This document shows positions 1 to 7,377 of a stretch of 16,000 nucleotides of DNA, piece by piece; position 1 is the stretch's first letter, and each line of letters opens with the position of its first letter. The position numbers were made by a program, and so were the translations under genes. The stretch spans positions 1 to 16,000 of the forward strand of contig JAFGNI010000267.1 of the NCBI GenBank assembly GCA_016927095.1, given 5' to 3'. The DNA is from Anaerolineae bacterium. Lineage in GTDB: Bacteria > Chloroflexota > Anaerolineae > B4-G1 > SLSP01. The notes beneath the pieces are model-generated. The model worked only from the letters and a program-made list of their open reading frames with translations, had not been told where the DNA came from and did not search any database.

Positions 1-40
1 AAGCTTCCCGGAAGGTGCTTCTACAGCCCGAGCATTTGGC

Positions 41-46
41 TATAAT
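41..46 (+). promoter_or_regulatory. Putative -10 box (TATAAT) ahead of the gene remnant
   Basis: A perfect TATAAT hexamer lies about 87 bp upstream of the ribosome site and ATG at 133. No good -35 hexamer is visible 16-18 bp upstream. It probably was the promoter of the deacetylase gene whose remnant follows, and it may now serve the transpeptidase at 420 through a long leader. Confidence 0.45.
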
Positions 47-132
47 ACGGGATGCGGCGGCGGGGTGAGAAGTTCGACATCGCCGCCACCGCAAGCGCAC
101 ACAACCAGCAACTTACAATTCAGGAGCAGGAG

Positions 133-205
133 ATGACGCCAAACCCCACCCTCGCGGCCCTCGGTCTGTCCCAGAACGATCGCGTAGTGCTGATCCACAC
201 CGATC
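133..205 (+). pseudogene. N-terminal remnant of a YdjC/ChbG-family carbohydrate deacetylase
   Basis: An ATG at 133 is preceded by AGGAG at 122-126 (6 nt spacing) and opens a peptide starting MTPNPTLAALGLSQNDRVV and continuing LIHTD. This resembles the extreme N-terminus of YdjC/ChbG/HpnK-type deacetylases, in which a short 'NP.L..LG.s..DRvviiHaDD.GmC' stretch carries the first metal-binding Asp. Family likeness ends right after His-Thr-Asp. The following codons (Arg-Pro-Asp-Pro and onward to 393) are Arg/Trp-rich and look like out-of-frame reading. Start and ribosome site are intact while the catalytic body is gone, so this is a truncated, non-functional gene. Identification is from memory of the family signature over only about 23 residues. 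Confidence 0.55.
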
Positions 206-313
206 GGCCTGATCCCCGGACTGGCAATGGTCGTTGGAGCGGGCATTCTGCGCTGGTATCCCCTGCACGCCGACAAGCACGCCAAGCTCACCGGCCCAGC
301 TGGCGCCGAGTGA
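203..313 (+). pseudogene. C-terminal remnant of an MFS/GPH-type sugar symporter
   Basis: Read in the frame of position 212, this stretch gives a hydrophobic segment (IGLIPGLAMVVGAGILRWYP) followed by LHADKHAKLTGPAGAE and a TGA at 311-313. A last membrane helix followed by 'YPL....HA.L' is typical of the C-terminus of glycoside-pentoside-hexuronide (GPH) cation symporters. No start exists in this frame (TGA at 191-193). The break with the deacetylase remnant falls at about 198-208, within the bases accgatcggcc. The pair is best read as two formerly adjacent genes fused by a deletion. The identification rests on about 38 residues and is less sure than the deacetylase half. Confidence 0.4.
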
Positions 314-419
314 ACGTCGAGACCTGGTGCACGTGGCGCCCGCCTTTGGTAGGGAGAGGTAACCAGTGCGGGCCTCGCGATCGCCAACAGTGAGAGATAG
401 GGGATAGACGAGGAAAGCT

Positions 420-1943
420 ATGGTTGCCGAGAGATCCTCACCACGTCGCCAGACCGCCGGCAGGGCCGTGTTGGCGTTTTTCCTGCTCTGCTTGCTGTTC
501 GGACTCACCATTTTCTGCGGCTGGGTCTTCATCCAAAGGATGAACCGCCTCTATGCCGATCACATATACCCCAATGTGTACGCCCTGGGCGTCGACCTTG
601 GCGGCATGAGCCCCGATGCGGCTACTGCTGCCCTGGAAGGGGTAAGCCCCTACGTCGACACCGGCGTGCTCGTCCTGACCGATGGCGAGCAGCGCTGGTC
701 CTACCCGTGGTCGATGGCAGGACTGCAGGTCGACGCCTGGGGCACCGCACAGGCCGCCTATGCCGTCGGGCGCGGTGGGACCCTAGAGGACCAGATCAAC
801 GTATGGCTTAGCTACCACGACGTGCCGCCTCGCTTTCTCTTCGATACAGCCCAGGCCCGAGCCCTGCTGGCGGAGCTAGACGCGGAGGTCTCGCAGCCAC
901 CGCTGGAGCCAGAGATCCAGCTGGCGCAGGGCGAGGTCATCTTGGTCCCAGGCGAGGCAGGACGCATACTGGACATCCCCAACACGCTCGCAAAGCTGCG
1001 CGAAGCCGGCGAGTCGCCCAATCATCCCGAGGTGGCGCTGATCTTCGAGACTGTGCCGCCCGTGGAGCTGGATACCAGCGCACTCACCGAGCAAGCGGAG
1101 GGGCTGTTGGCACGCCAGGTCACCATCTTCACTTACGATGTGCTGACGGAGGAGACCTTCAGCTGGACCTTGGGACGCGAGCAGATCGGCGACTGGCTCT
1201 ACCTCGTGCCCGGTGAGAACGGCGTGCCCTCGGTAGACATCAACCAGTACAGCATTCGGGACACCCTGGTGCAGCTGGCCAACCAGCTGGGCGATGGGCG
1301 CGGATTCCGCTACGAGGAGGCCGCCGAGAAGATACTCAGGGCCCTCGATGTGGGTGAGACCCAGCTCTGGCTCTATCTGACGCACCCGGAGCGCACCTAC
1401 ATCGTGCAGGCTGGGGACACCCTAACCAGCCTAAGTGCGAAGCTCGGGATGCCCGCGGGGCTCGTCGCGCAGGCCAACCCAGACATCGACATCGACCGGC
1501 TCTTCGTCGGTCAGGAGATCAGGATCCCGTCACAGGATGTCCTCACGCCCAACATGCCCATACCCAATAAGAAGATCGTCGTGAGCATCGCCGATCAGCG
1601 GACCTATGTCTACGAGAACGGTCAGCTGATCTACGATTGGGTCGTCTCCACCGGCATCGAATCGTCGCCAACGCACCGGGGCACATTCCAAGTACTGGGG
1701 AAGGATGAGAAGGCGTATGCCTCCCAGTGGGATCTGTGGATGCCCTACTTCGTCTCGGTCTATCCTGCCGGCGGGGGTGTGGTCAACGGCTTCCACGAGC
1801 TGCCCATCCTGGCCAGCGGGCAGCGGCTCTGGGAGGGAAATCTGGGGAGCCCGGCCTCGTTCGGATGCATCATCCTCGGCATCCCCGCAGCGCAGACACT
1901 CTATGACTGGGCCGAGATAGGGGTCACTGTCGTAATTCAGTGA
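420..1943 (+). CDS. Membrane-anchored L,D-transpeptidase with LysM and YkuD domains
   Basis: This is predicted to form or remodel 3-3 peptidoglycan cross-links, or to attach proteins to the wall, outside the membrane. Residues 1-16 are basic and 17-38 form one membrane helix (signal anchor). Residues 48-320 hold a VanW/PG_binding_4-like region beginning YPNVYALGVDLGGMSPDAA. A LysM domain at 326-370 (YIVQAGDTLTSLSAKLG) should bind glycan. The YkuD catalytic domain occupies 383-507 with His459 and Cys483. The usual Ser-His-Gly-Cys box reads Ser-Phe-Gly-Cys here, so the His two residues before the nucleophile is replaced. The ATG has GAGGA at 409-413 with 6 nt spacing. It stands alone, with a gene remnant upstream and a convergent kinase 2 bp downstream. 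Domain calls are firm; the exact substrate is not known. Confidence 0.88.
   Translation: MVAERSSPRRQTAGRAVLAFFLLCLLFGLTIFCGWVFIQRMNRLYADHIYPNVYALGVDLGGMSPDAATAALEGVSPYVDTGVLVLTDGEQRWSYPWSMAGLQVDAWGTAQAAYAVGRGGTLEDQINVWLSYHDVPPRFLFDTAQARALLAELDAEVSQPPLEPEIQLAQGEVILVPGEAGRILDIPNTLAKLREAGESPNHPEVALIFETVPPVELDTSALTEQAEGLLARQVTIFTYDVLTEETFSWTLGREQIGDWLYLVPGENGVPSVDINQYSIRDTLVQLANQLGDGRGFRYEEAAEKILRALDVGETQLWLYLTHPERTYIVQAGDTLTSLSAKLGMPAGLVAQANPDIDIDRLFVGQEIRIPSQDVLTPNMPIPNKKIVVSIADQRTYVYENGQLIYDWVVSTGIESSPTHRGTFQVLGKDEKAYASQWDLWMPYFVSVYPAGGGVVNGFHELPILASGQRLWEGNLGSPASFGCIILGIPAAQTLYDWAEIGVTVVIQ
1924..1943 (+). other. Hairpin covering the transpeptidase stop codon
   Basis: TCACTG at 1924-1929 pairs with CAGTGA at 1938-1943 around an 8-nt loop, and the right arm contains the TGA stop. 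The stem is only 6 bp and has no T-run on either side, so it is a weak candidate for a terminator between two convergent genes. Confidence 0.3.
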
Positions 1944-1945
1944 AC

Positions 1946-4108
1946 TCAGGTGACCGGCAACACGAAGTAGAAGGTGCTGCCCTTCCCCTTCTTGCTCTCG
2001 ACGCCGACGCTGCCTCCCAGCTTCTCAAGGATGCGACGAACGATGGAGAGCCCCAGGCCGTGCCCCTCAGCGCGGACGTTGTGGAGCCGCTCAAAAGGCG
2101 TGAAGAGCTGGCTCTGCTGCTCGGCAGTCAGGCCGGCGCCGTTGTCACGGACCCAGAATCGCACCGCGGGCACGGCGCCGTCTTCCCCATCGGTGTCAAC
2201 ACCCTCAAGCGCTATTTCCACGAGATCGTAGCCCAACTCGATACGAGGGGGGACATTCCTGTCAGGCTTGCCGCCGTATTTGACCGCGTTGCTGAGGTAG
2301 TTGACCCAGACTTCCTCAATCCACGGCGCATATCCGGGGACCGGTGGCCACGTTTCGGGCGCCGTGACGACAGCATGATACTCATCAATCAGGTAGTCCA
2401 GGCGCGCTCGTGCTTCATGCACGATCCTGCCCATATCCACCAGTTCGATATCCACATCATCGACCTCGCGAACGCTGGCCAGAAGCAGGAGCTCGTCGAT
2501 GATGTTGTTCATTTTGATGCTGTTGCGGTTGAGGTAGTGAGCATACTCGACGAATTCCGGTATCTCATGCTCACGCGCGGCCATCTCCAGAAGGTCAATG
2601 AAGCCAATCAGGCCGGTAAGGGGGCTGCGGAGGTCGTGCGCCACCGTGTGGGCGAAGGCATCAAGCTCCGAATTGCGCGCCTTGAGGTCAGCAGCATACT
2701 GCCGCAGTTGCTCCTCCGCCTGCTTGATCTCTGTAATATCGGTCAACGCAGCCAAACTACCCGTGGGTTTGCCCTCCTGGTAGAGGGGCCGGATACTGGC
2801 AAGCACGGGAACGCGGGTACCATCGCGGCGCTCCAGCACAGTCTCGAAACGACTAGCGGTACCGGATTGGCAGGCCCGCAGCCGGTCCGCCGCCATGTCA
2901 CCTTGGTCCGCGGCAAAGAGCACCGCGCAGGGCTTGCCGACAAGCTCCTGGGCGCTATAGCCCAGCATTGTCACCGCAGCCCGATTCGCAAAGGTCACGC
3001 GCTGCGCATCGTCGGTAAGCAGGATAGCCTCTGCCACGCCCTGGACAATGCCCTCATTGAACTCCTTGAGGTAGGCCGTCTCAGCCGAAAGCCTGGCGTT
3101 GGCCAACGCCACCGAGACCTGTCCCGCGATCGCACTGAGCTGCGCGAGGTGCTGGCCGTTAAAGTCGGGCTGCCCCTCCCGGTTCATCGCGGCGATGGTC
3201 CCCAGGATCACGCCCTGGTAGTAGAACGGGACCACGATCATCGCGCCAATGCCGGACTCCTTGCGACGCTGGCGTGCAGCGACACTCTCGCGGGGATCCG
3301 GCTGGCCCGAAGGTGAGATCACCGGCTGGACGCGCTTGACCACCCAGCCGGTAAGCCCATCCATCAACTCATCGTAATCGGGCGGCGCCAGCATCTCGGA
3401 CGCCGAGCCGGCTTCCGCGTAGAAGGTAACCTTCCTGGCCTCAGTATCCAACGTCACCGTGAGGACGCGGTCAGCGGGCAGCGCCTGGGCGACGCTGTCC
3501 GTCGCCGTCTGGAGCATATCGAGGATGTCGCTGCTGGTGATCAGGGTGCGAGAGATGCGATAGAGCGCCTCCGTCTTCGCCAGAACCTGCTGGAGCTGGG
3601 CCTGCGCCGCCTCACGTTCGACAATCTCCTCTGTGAGCTGTTCATTGACCGCATCCAGCTCAGTGATCAGCTCCTCACGTTCATCAAGCTGGACCTGAAG
3701 CCGGTGTGTCGCATCACGAAGTCGAAGGTGGGTGCCGACCCGGGCGATGACCTCATTGACGTGCAGAGGCTTGGAAACGTAGTCAACGCCGCCCGCGGTG
3801 AAGGCCTTGACCTTGCTTTTCTCGTCGCTGAGCGCGCTGATAAAGATGATGGGGACGTCCTGCGTCCTCGGATCAGCTTGGAGTTCTCGAGCAACCTCGA
3901 AGCCATCCATCTCCGGCATCATAATGTCCAGGAGAATCAAGTCCGGCGGCGACGTCTGTGCCGAGGCAATCGCTTCACGCCCAGTGGTCACAGACTCAGC
4001 ACCGTAGCCCTGGAGGGTGATCATATGCGTCAGCAGCTTGAGACTCATAAGCGAGTCGTCAACAATCAGGATTCGCCGTTCGTCCTTGCCGGTGCTGGTA
4101 TCCACCAT
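1946..4108 (-). CDS. Soluble hybrid sensor histidine kinase (REC-GAF-PAS-HisKA-HATPase)
   Basis: This 720-residue cytoplasmic kinase has no membrane segment. The N-terminal receiver (about 10-128) has acidic Asp17/Asp18, phospho-acceptor Asp61 in LLDIMMPEMDG, Ser91 and Lys113. A coiled-coil linker covers about 130-180, a GAF domain 183-337 and a PAS domain 354-465 (TDDAQRVTFANRAA ... LTDITEIKQAEEQ). HisKA has phospho-acceptor His491 in AHDLRSPLTG. The HATPase has Asn603/Asn607 (WVNYLSNAVKYGG), DNGAG at 655-659 and GHGLGLSIV at about 682. All catalytic residues are present, so it should be active. A receiver at the N-terminus suggests phosphorylation by another kinase controls this one or that it sits in a phosphorelay; no separate response regulator is near. 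ATG start at 4108 with only a weak ribosome site. Ligands of GAF and PAS are unknown. Confidence 0.92.
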   Translation of the reverse strand: MVDTSTGKDERRILIVDDSLMSLKLLTHMITLQGYGAESVTTGREAIASAQTSPPDLILLDIMMPEMDGFEVARELQADPRTQDVPIIFISALSDEKSKVKAFTAGGVDYVSKPLHVNEVIARVGTHLRLRDATHRLQVQLDEREELITELDAVNEQLTEEIVEREAAQAQLQQVLAKTEALYRISRTLITSSDILDMLQTATDSVAQALPADRVLTVTLDTEARKVTFYAEAGSASEMLAPPDYDELMDGLTGWVVKRVQPVISPSGQPDPRESVAARQRRKESGIGAMIVVPFYYQGVILGTIAAMNREGQPDFNGQHLAQLSAIAGQVSVALANARLSAETAYLKEFNEGIVQGVAEAILLTDDAQRVTFANRAAVTMLGYSAQELVGKPCAVLFAADQGDMAADRLRACQSGTASRFETVLERRDGTRVPVLASIRPLYQEGKPTGSLAALTDITEIKQAEEQLRQYAADLKARNSELDAFAHTVAHDLRSPLTGLIGFIDLLEMAAREHEIPEFVEYAHYLNRNSIKMNNIIDELLLLASVREVDDVDIELVDMGRIVHEARARLDYLIDEYHAVVTAPETWPPVPGYAPWIEEVWVNYLSNAVKYGGKPDRNVPPRIELGYDLVEIALEGVDTDGEDGAVPAVRFWVRDNGAGLTAEQQSQLFTPFERLHNVRAEGHGLGLSIVRRILEKLGGSVGVESKKGKGSTFYFVLPVT

Positions 4109-4152
4109 CTCGACGCTCTAGCTTTCTCGCTGGAACCTGCTGACCTATCGAA

Positions 4153-4163
4153 CTGAGACTCAG
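4153..4163. repeat. Short palindrome upstream of the hybrid kinase
   Basis: CTGAG-A-CTCAG, an 11-base palindrome, lies 45-55 bp before the kinase start. It is downstream of the proposed promoter and could be an operator half-site or chance. Confidence 0.25.
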
Positions 4164-4175
4164 GTAGCCCAATAC

Positions 4176-4220
4176 CTTGACGGAGCAGTTCAGTTTAACC
4201 TGTGACGAAAACCCGTCAAG
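4176..4220. repeat. 8-bp inverted repeat bracketing the hybrid-kinase promoter
   Basis: CTTGACGG (4176-4183) is exactly complementary to CCGTCAAG (4213-4220), with 29 bp between. The right copy overlaps the proposed -35 and the interval holds the proposed -10. This is the arrangement expected for a regulator-binding dyad or for a looped transcript leader. A smaller nested repeat, TGACG/CGTCA, occurs at 4203-4207 and 4214-4218. Confidence 0.35.
4191..4218 (-). promoter_or_regulatory. Candidate promoter of the hybrid kinase
   Basis: On the minus strand TTGACG (4218-4213) is followed after 16 bp by TAAACT (near 4196-4191), about 85 bp upstream of the ATG at 4108. The -35 matches consensus at 5 of 6 positions and the -10 at 4 of 6. 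A separate promoter makes sense because the upstream pdxA gene ends in a terminator-like hairpin. This is inference from sequence only. Confidence 0.35.
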
Positions 4221-4253
4221 TCAACAACTTCAGCCCAAACAGAACAACGCCCC

Positions 4254-4273
4254 GCCGGCTGAGGTCAGCCGGC
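4254..4273 (-). terminator. Terminator-like hairpin overlapping the pdxA stop codon
   Basis: GCCGGCTGA (4254-4262) and TCAGCCGGC (4265-4273) form a perfect GC-rich stem with a 2-4 nt loop; the TGA stop of pdxA (4267-4265) lies inside it. On the minus strand the stem is followed by GGGGCGTTGTTCTGTTTG, a moderately T-rich but interrupted tail. It probably ends the ASKHA-pdxA transcript. Confidence 0.5.
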
Positions 4274-5311
4274 CAGGATGTTGGCGTCTGCCGCCAACTG
4301 GCGACGTTGTCGCGCCATGAGCGCGGCCTCCACGATCGCCGCGACTATGCTGTCCTCTGCGGCGATGCCTTTCCCCGCAATGTCGAAAGCCGTCCCGTGG
4401 TCCGCTGATGTGCGGATGATCGGCAGTCCAAGGGTGATGGTGATCGACTTCTCAAATCCGTGCGTCTTGACGGCAATGTGGCCCTGGTCGTGATACATCG
4501 TGACCACGGCATCGTAGTCCCCGCGAATCGCCTGGAAGAAGACCGAATCCGCCGGAATGGGTCCCTGCGCGTCGATACCGCGTGCCTGCGCAAGCGCCAC
4601 AGCCGGCGCGATCTCATCGAGCTCCTCACGTCCCAGCAGCCCACCCTCACCGTTGTGAGGATTGAGCCCCGCGACAGCCAGCCGAGGATGGGCGTATCCG
4701 AGGTTGCGCATGCCGTCGTAGGTGATCACGATCGTCTCCAAAACCCGGGCTGTGGTGATCTGTGGCGCAATCTTGTGGAAGGGAATATGGCGGGTCACGT
4801 GTGTCACACGCAGCCCAGGCGTAGCCAACATCGTTGTCACATGCGCCGCTTCCGTCAACTCTGTGAGGATCTCCGTGTGCCCGATATAATGATAACCGGC
4901 GAGCCGCATCGCTTCTTTGTTCAGCGGCGCCGTGGCCACGGCGTCCACACGCCCAGCCATCGCCAGCTCCGCCGCCTTCAGCACGTAGGCGACCGCCGCA
5001 CCGCCAGCTACCGCGGAGATCTCGCCTATCGGAATCTCCCCGGGGCGAACGTTGTGAAGATCCAGCAGCGGCACACCCCCTGACGCACAGACGTCTTGGA
5101 CGCCGCCGTCCGGGTGATCAACGCTCTCGACGGGCACGAGGTCGTCAAAGGGGGCGGCAAACTTTGGGTCGATGAAGACCCGGAGGTCCCCGATGACCAG
5201 CGGACAACAGCTCTCACGGACCTCGGCGTGGGCAAGCGCCTTGGCAACGACCTCAGGCCCGATGCCCGCGACATCACCGATCGTCACTGCCACCACAGGT
5301 TGTCTGTCCAT
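4265..5311 (-). CDS. pdxA: PdxA-family 4-hydroxythreonine-4-phosphate dehydrogenase
   Basis: This family performs NAD(P)-dependent, metal-assisted oxidation and decarboxylation of 4-phospho-hydroxythreonine in pyridoxal phosphate synthesis; PdxA2 relatives act on phosphorylated threonate or erythronate. The 348-residue product has normal family length. Visible signatures are IGDVAGIGPEVVAKAL near the N-terminus (a Val where GDPAG is usual), TAPLNKEA at 127-134, and three metal-ligand histidines: His145 in GHTE, His219 in NPHNGEGG and His274 in YHDQGH. The ATG at 5311 is preferred over an upstream ATG at 5392, which would overlap the preceding gene and add 27 unrelated residues. It starts 4 bp after the ASKHA gene stop, so the two are co-transcribed. 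No other vitamin B6 gene and no DUF1537 kinase is nearby, so the true substrate (PdxA versus PdxA2 type) is open. Confidence 0.88.
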   Translation of the reverse strand: MDRQPVVAVTIGDVAGIGPEVVAKALAHAEVRESCCPLVIGDLRVFIDPKFAAPFDDLVPVESVDHPDGGVQDVCASGGVPLLDLHNVRPGEIPIGEISAVAGGAAVAYVLKAAELAMAGRVDAVATAPLNKEAMRLAGYHYIGHTEILTELTEAAHVTTMLATPGLRVTHVTRHIPFHKIAPQITTARVLETIVITYDGMRNLGYAHPRLAVAGLNPHNGEGGLLGREELDEIAPAVALAQARGIDAQGPIPADSVFFQAIRGDYDAVVTMYHDQGHIAVKTHGFEKSITITLGLPIIRTSADHGTAFDIAGKGIAAEDSIVAAIVEAALMARQRRQLAADANILAG

Positions 5312-5315
5312 AGGA

Positions 5316-7181
5316 TCACAGCACCATAGCTTCCATGTAGATGTCCGTGAAGGCCGGGTGAGCCGTAAGCTCGATGTAATGAACCCGGTCAATCAGCGAC
5401 TCGGCCAACCGGCGCCGCGATTGAGAGATCAGCATCTGACGGGCGCCCGCGCCCGCCGCGTTGCCCACCTGTCTGAAGCGATTGAGCGGCAGTGGCGGGA
5501 ACATGCCGATGCGCATAGCGCTGTTCAGGTCCAAATAGGTCCCGAAGGCACCTGCAACGACAAACTCGCCCAAATCCTCGTAGGTGATCCCGGCCTCCTT
5601 GATGAGCAAGTCAACGCCCGCCCTGATCGCACCCTTGGCCAACTGAATCTCGTTCACGTCACCACGGGTGACGAGAAGGTTATGGCCATTGCGCGTGCCG
5701 TTCCCTTCCACCAGGAGGAAAGCACCCCCACCCTGCCAAGGCACCACGCGTGGGTGGTCCTGTTTGAGCCGGCCCGTCCGACCCACAATGCCAGCGGCCC
5801 GCAACTCAGCGACCACATCCAGGATGCCCGATCCGCAGATGCCGACGGCGGGCCGGTTACCGATGGTCTGCACCATAACCGTGTCGTCGGAGATCTGAAC
5901 GTATTCCACAGCGCCGGGCGCTGCGCGCATGCCGGCGTGGATATGCGCGCCCTCGAAGGCCGGCCCCGAAGCACAGGAGCAGCTTAAGAGCTTGCCATCC
6001 ACCGCCAGGCTGATCTCGGTGTTCGTCCCGATGTCCAGCGCAATCGCCGGTCTGTCCGCCTGCCAGACTTCGGTTGCCAATAGCATCGAGACATGGTCGG
6101 CACCCACATAGCCGGCGATATTGGGAGGTAGGTAGACCTTTGCCCCGGGCGCCAGCTTGAGGCCGAGGTGCTCGGCCTCGATATCCAGGGGCTCGCTCAC
6201 GGCGGCGATATAGGGTGCCGCACCCAGCTGCGTCACCGGCAGTCCCACAAAGAGATGGTGGATCGCGGTGTTGCCGACAACGACGGCGTCGGCGATCTGC
6301 CCGCGGTCAATGCCCGTCTCCACGCAAAGCGAGCCTACGAGGTCATTCAGCCCCGCGATGAGGCGCTCCTGCAACACCCAACGGCCCTCTTGGTGCTCAT
6401 TGGCATAGGCAATACGGCTGACGACGTCCTCGCCGTAGGCAATCTGGGGATTCATCAGCCCAGCCTTAGCCAGTGTGTGGCCACTCTCAAGGGAGACCAG
6501 GTAGGCTGCCATCTTCGTGGTACCGATGTCCACCGCCAGACCAACCACGGGCTGGTCCGAACGCATTACGCCCACCACCTCACGCCAGGGCTGCGTGCTA
6601 GGAGAGCCGTAAACCGGTTCCTGGCGGCGCAGGGCTAAGCGCACACGCCAATCCTGGTCTCGCAGCGTCGCAGACAGCGAGCGGAGAACGGGCTGCCCGT
6701 AGAAGGGACGCGACACGCCTTGTTCCGCCAGCGCATCCGTGAGGCGCACAGTGTCAGAGCGGAGGTCGTGCAACGTCGGCGACGCCATCTCGACGTCAAC
6801 GATCTCGATCACGGGCTCAGCGAGAACCGCCGTCTCCTGGCCCTCGACTTGTAGCCGCTGCGGCGTGCTCAACGACTCAGGGGGTATATCGATCTTTACA
6901 TCCCCCAACGGCACAGCCTGACAGGCTAGCCGGTAGCCGGCCCCCAGCTCAACTTCGCTGAAGAACCGCTGCTCATCGGCAGTGGGCGGGCTCAGTTCCC
7001 CGGCGATGCACTGCACGCGGCACTTGCCGCAGGACCCGACACCACCACAGACCGCCGCAATCTCAACACCGGCTTCCTGTGCTGCCTGCAGCAGCGTCAT
7101 GCCAGGGCGCACCAGCGCGCGCCTCCCGACAGGCTGCAGATCTACTGAGAAAAACCCTTCGTCACCTTCTGATATGTGCAC
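5316..7181 (-). CDS. 2Fe-2S ferredoxin/ASKHA-domain protein (corrinoid activation, RACo/RamA-like, DUF4445)
   Basis: Members of this family use ATP and a low-potential iron-sulfur centre to reduce inactive Co(II) corrinoid proteins to Co(I), restarting methyltransferases. The 621-residue product has an N-terminal ferredoxin domain (about 10-105) with cluster ligands Cys45, Cys51, Cys54 and Cys87 (CGGVGSCGKC ... LACQ). A linker region covers about 110-210 and an ASKHA ATPase domain 212-621. The ATPase has phosphate-1 VDIGTTK at 217-223, phosphate-2 LDIGTNTE at 382-389, the conserved SCASGPAFEGAHI block at about 402 and VVAGAFGTYLD near 541. The start is GTG at 7181, with AGGGG about 8 nt before it. 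First gene of an operon with pdxA. No corrinoid-binding or methyltransferase gene is in the window, so its partner is unknown. Confidence 0.87.
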   Translation of the reverse strand: MHISEGDEGFFSVDLQPVGRRALVRPGMTLLQAAQEAGVEIAAVCGGVGSCGKCRVQCIAGELSPPTADEQRFFSEVELGAGYRLACQAVPLGDVKIDIPPESLSTPQRLQVEGQETAVLAEPVIEIVDVEMASPTLHDLRSDTVRLTDALAEQGVSRPFYGQPVLRSLSATLRDQDWRVRLALRRQEPVYGSPSTQPWREVVGVMRSDQPVVGLAVDIGTTKMAAYLVSLESGHTLAKAGLMNPQIAYGEDVVSRIAYANEHQEGRWVLQERLIAGLNDLVGSLCVETGIDRGQIADAVVVGNTAIHHLFVGLPVTQLGAAPYIAAVSEPLDIEAEHLGLKLAPGAKVYLPPNIAGYVGADHVSMLLATEVWQADRPAIALDIGTNTEISLAVDGKLLSCSCASGPAFEGAHIHAGMRAAPGAVEYVQISDDTVMVQTIGNRPAVGICGSGILDVVAELRAAGIVGRTGRLKQDHPRVVPWQGGGAFLLVEGNGTRNGHNLLVTRGDVNEIQLAKGAIRAGVDLLIKEAGITYEDLGEFVVAGAFGTYLDLNSAMRIGMFPPLPLNRFRQVGNAAGAGARQMLISQSRRRLAESLIDRVHYIELTAHPAFTDIYMEAMVL

Positions 7182-7208
7182 GCTTCGCCCCTGATCAACT
7201 CACGACAC

Positions 7209-7214
7209 GCTATA
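7209..7214 (-). promoter_or_regulatory. Possible -10 box for the ASKHA-pdxA operon
   Basis: The minus strand reads TATAGC 28 nt upstream of the GTG start, at a distance that would give a leader of about 20 nt. No matching -35 is visible 16-18 bp further up, so support is weak. Confidence 0.25.
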
Positions 7215-7377
7215 GTCCGACACCGGTGCCAAGGCCCTATGTGCCCTGTGGCGTTCGACGTCTCCACGCAGAGGACCGGTTGCCGCCCATGGAAAGGAAT
7301 CGTTCCCCCAAAGATTGTAGCACTGAGGGCGGCACGCTCAAGTGGCCGGCCCTAGAGTCTGCGCACGTTGTCATCAG

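Noticed and set aside
52..393. A 113-residue plus-strand reading frame as an intact gene
   Set aside because: Only codons from 133 to about 203 look protein-like. The rest is Arg/Trp-rich out-of-frame sequence, and the true tail is read in another frame. It is treated as a fused remnant.
1940..3316. A 458-residue plus-strand open frame
   Set aside because: It lies entirely antisense to the hybrid kinase, which has all its catalytic motifs. Long antisense frames are common in GC-rich DNA, and this one shows no domain and no ribosome site.
5172..5987. A 271-residue plus-strand frame over the ASKHA gene
   Set aside because: It is antisense to a gene with clear ferredoxin and ATPase motifs; its own product has no recognisable feature.
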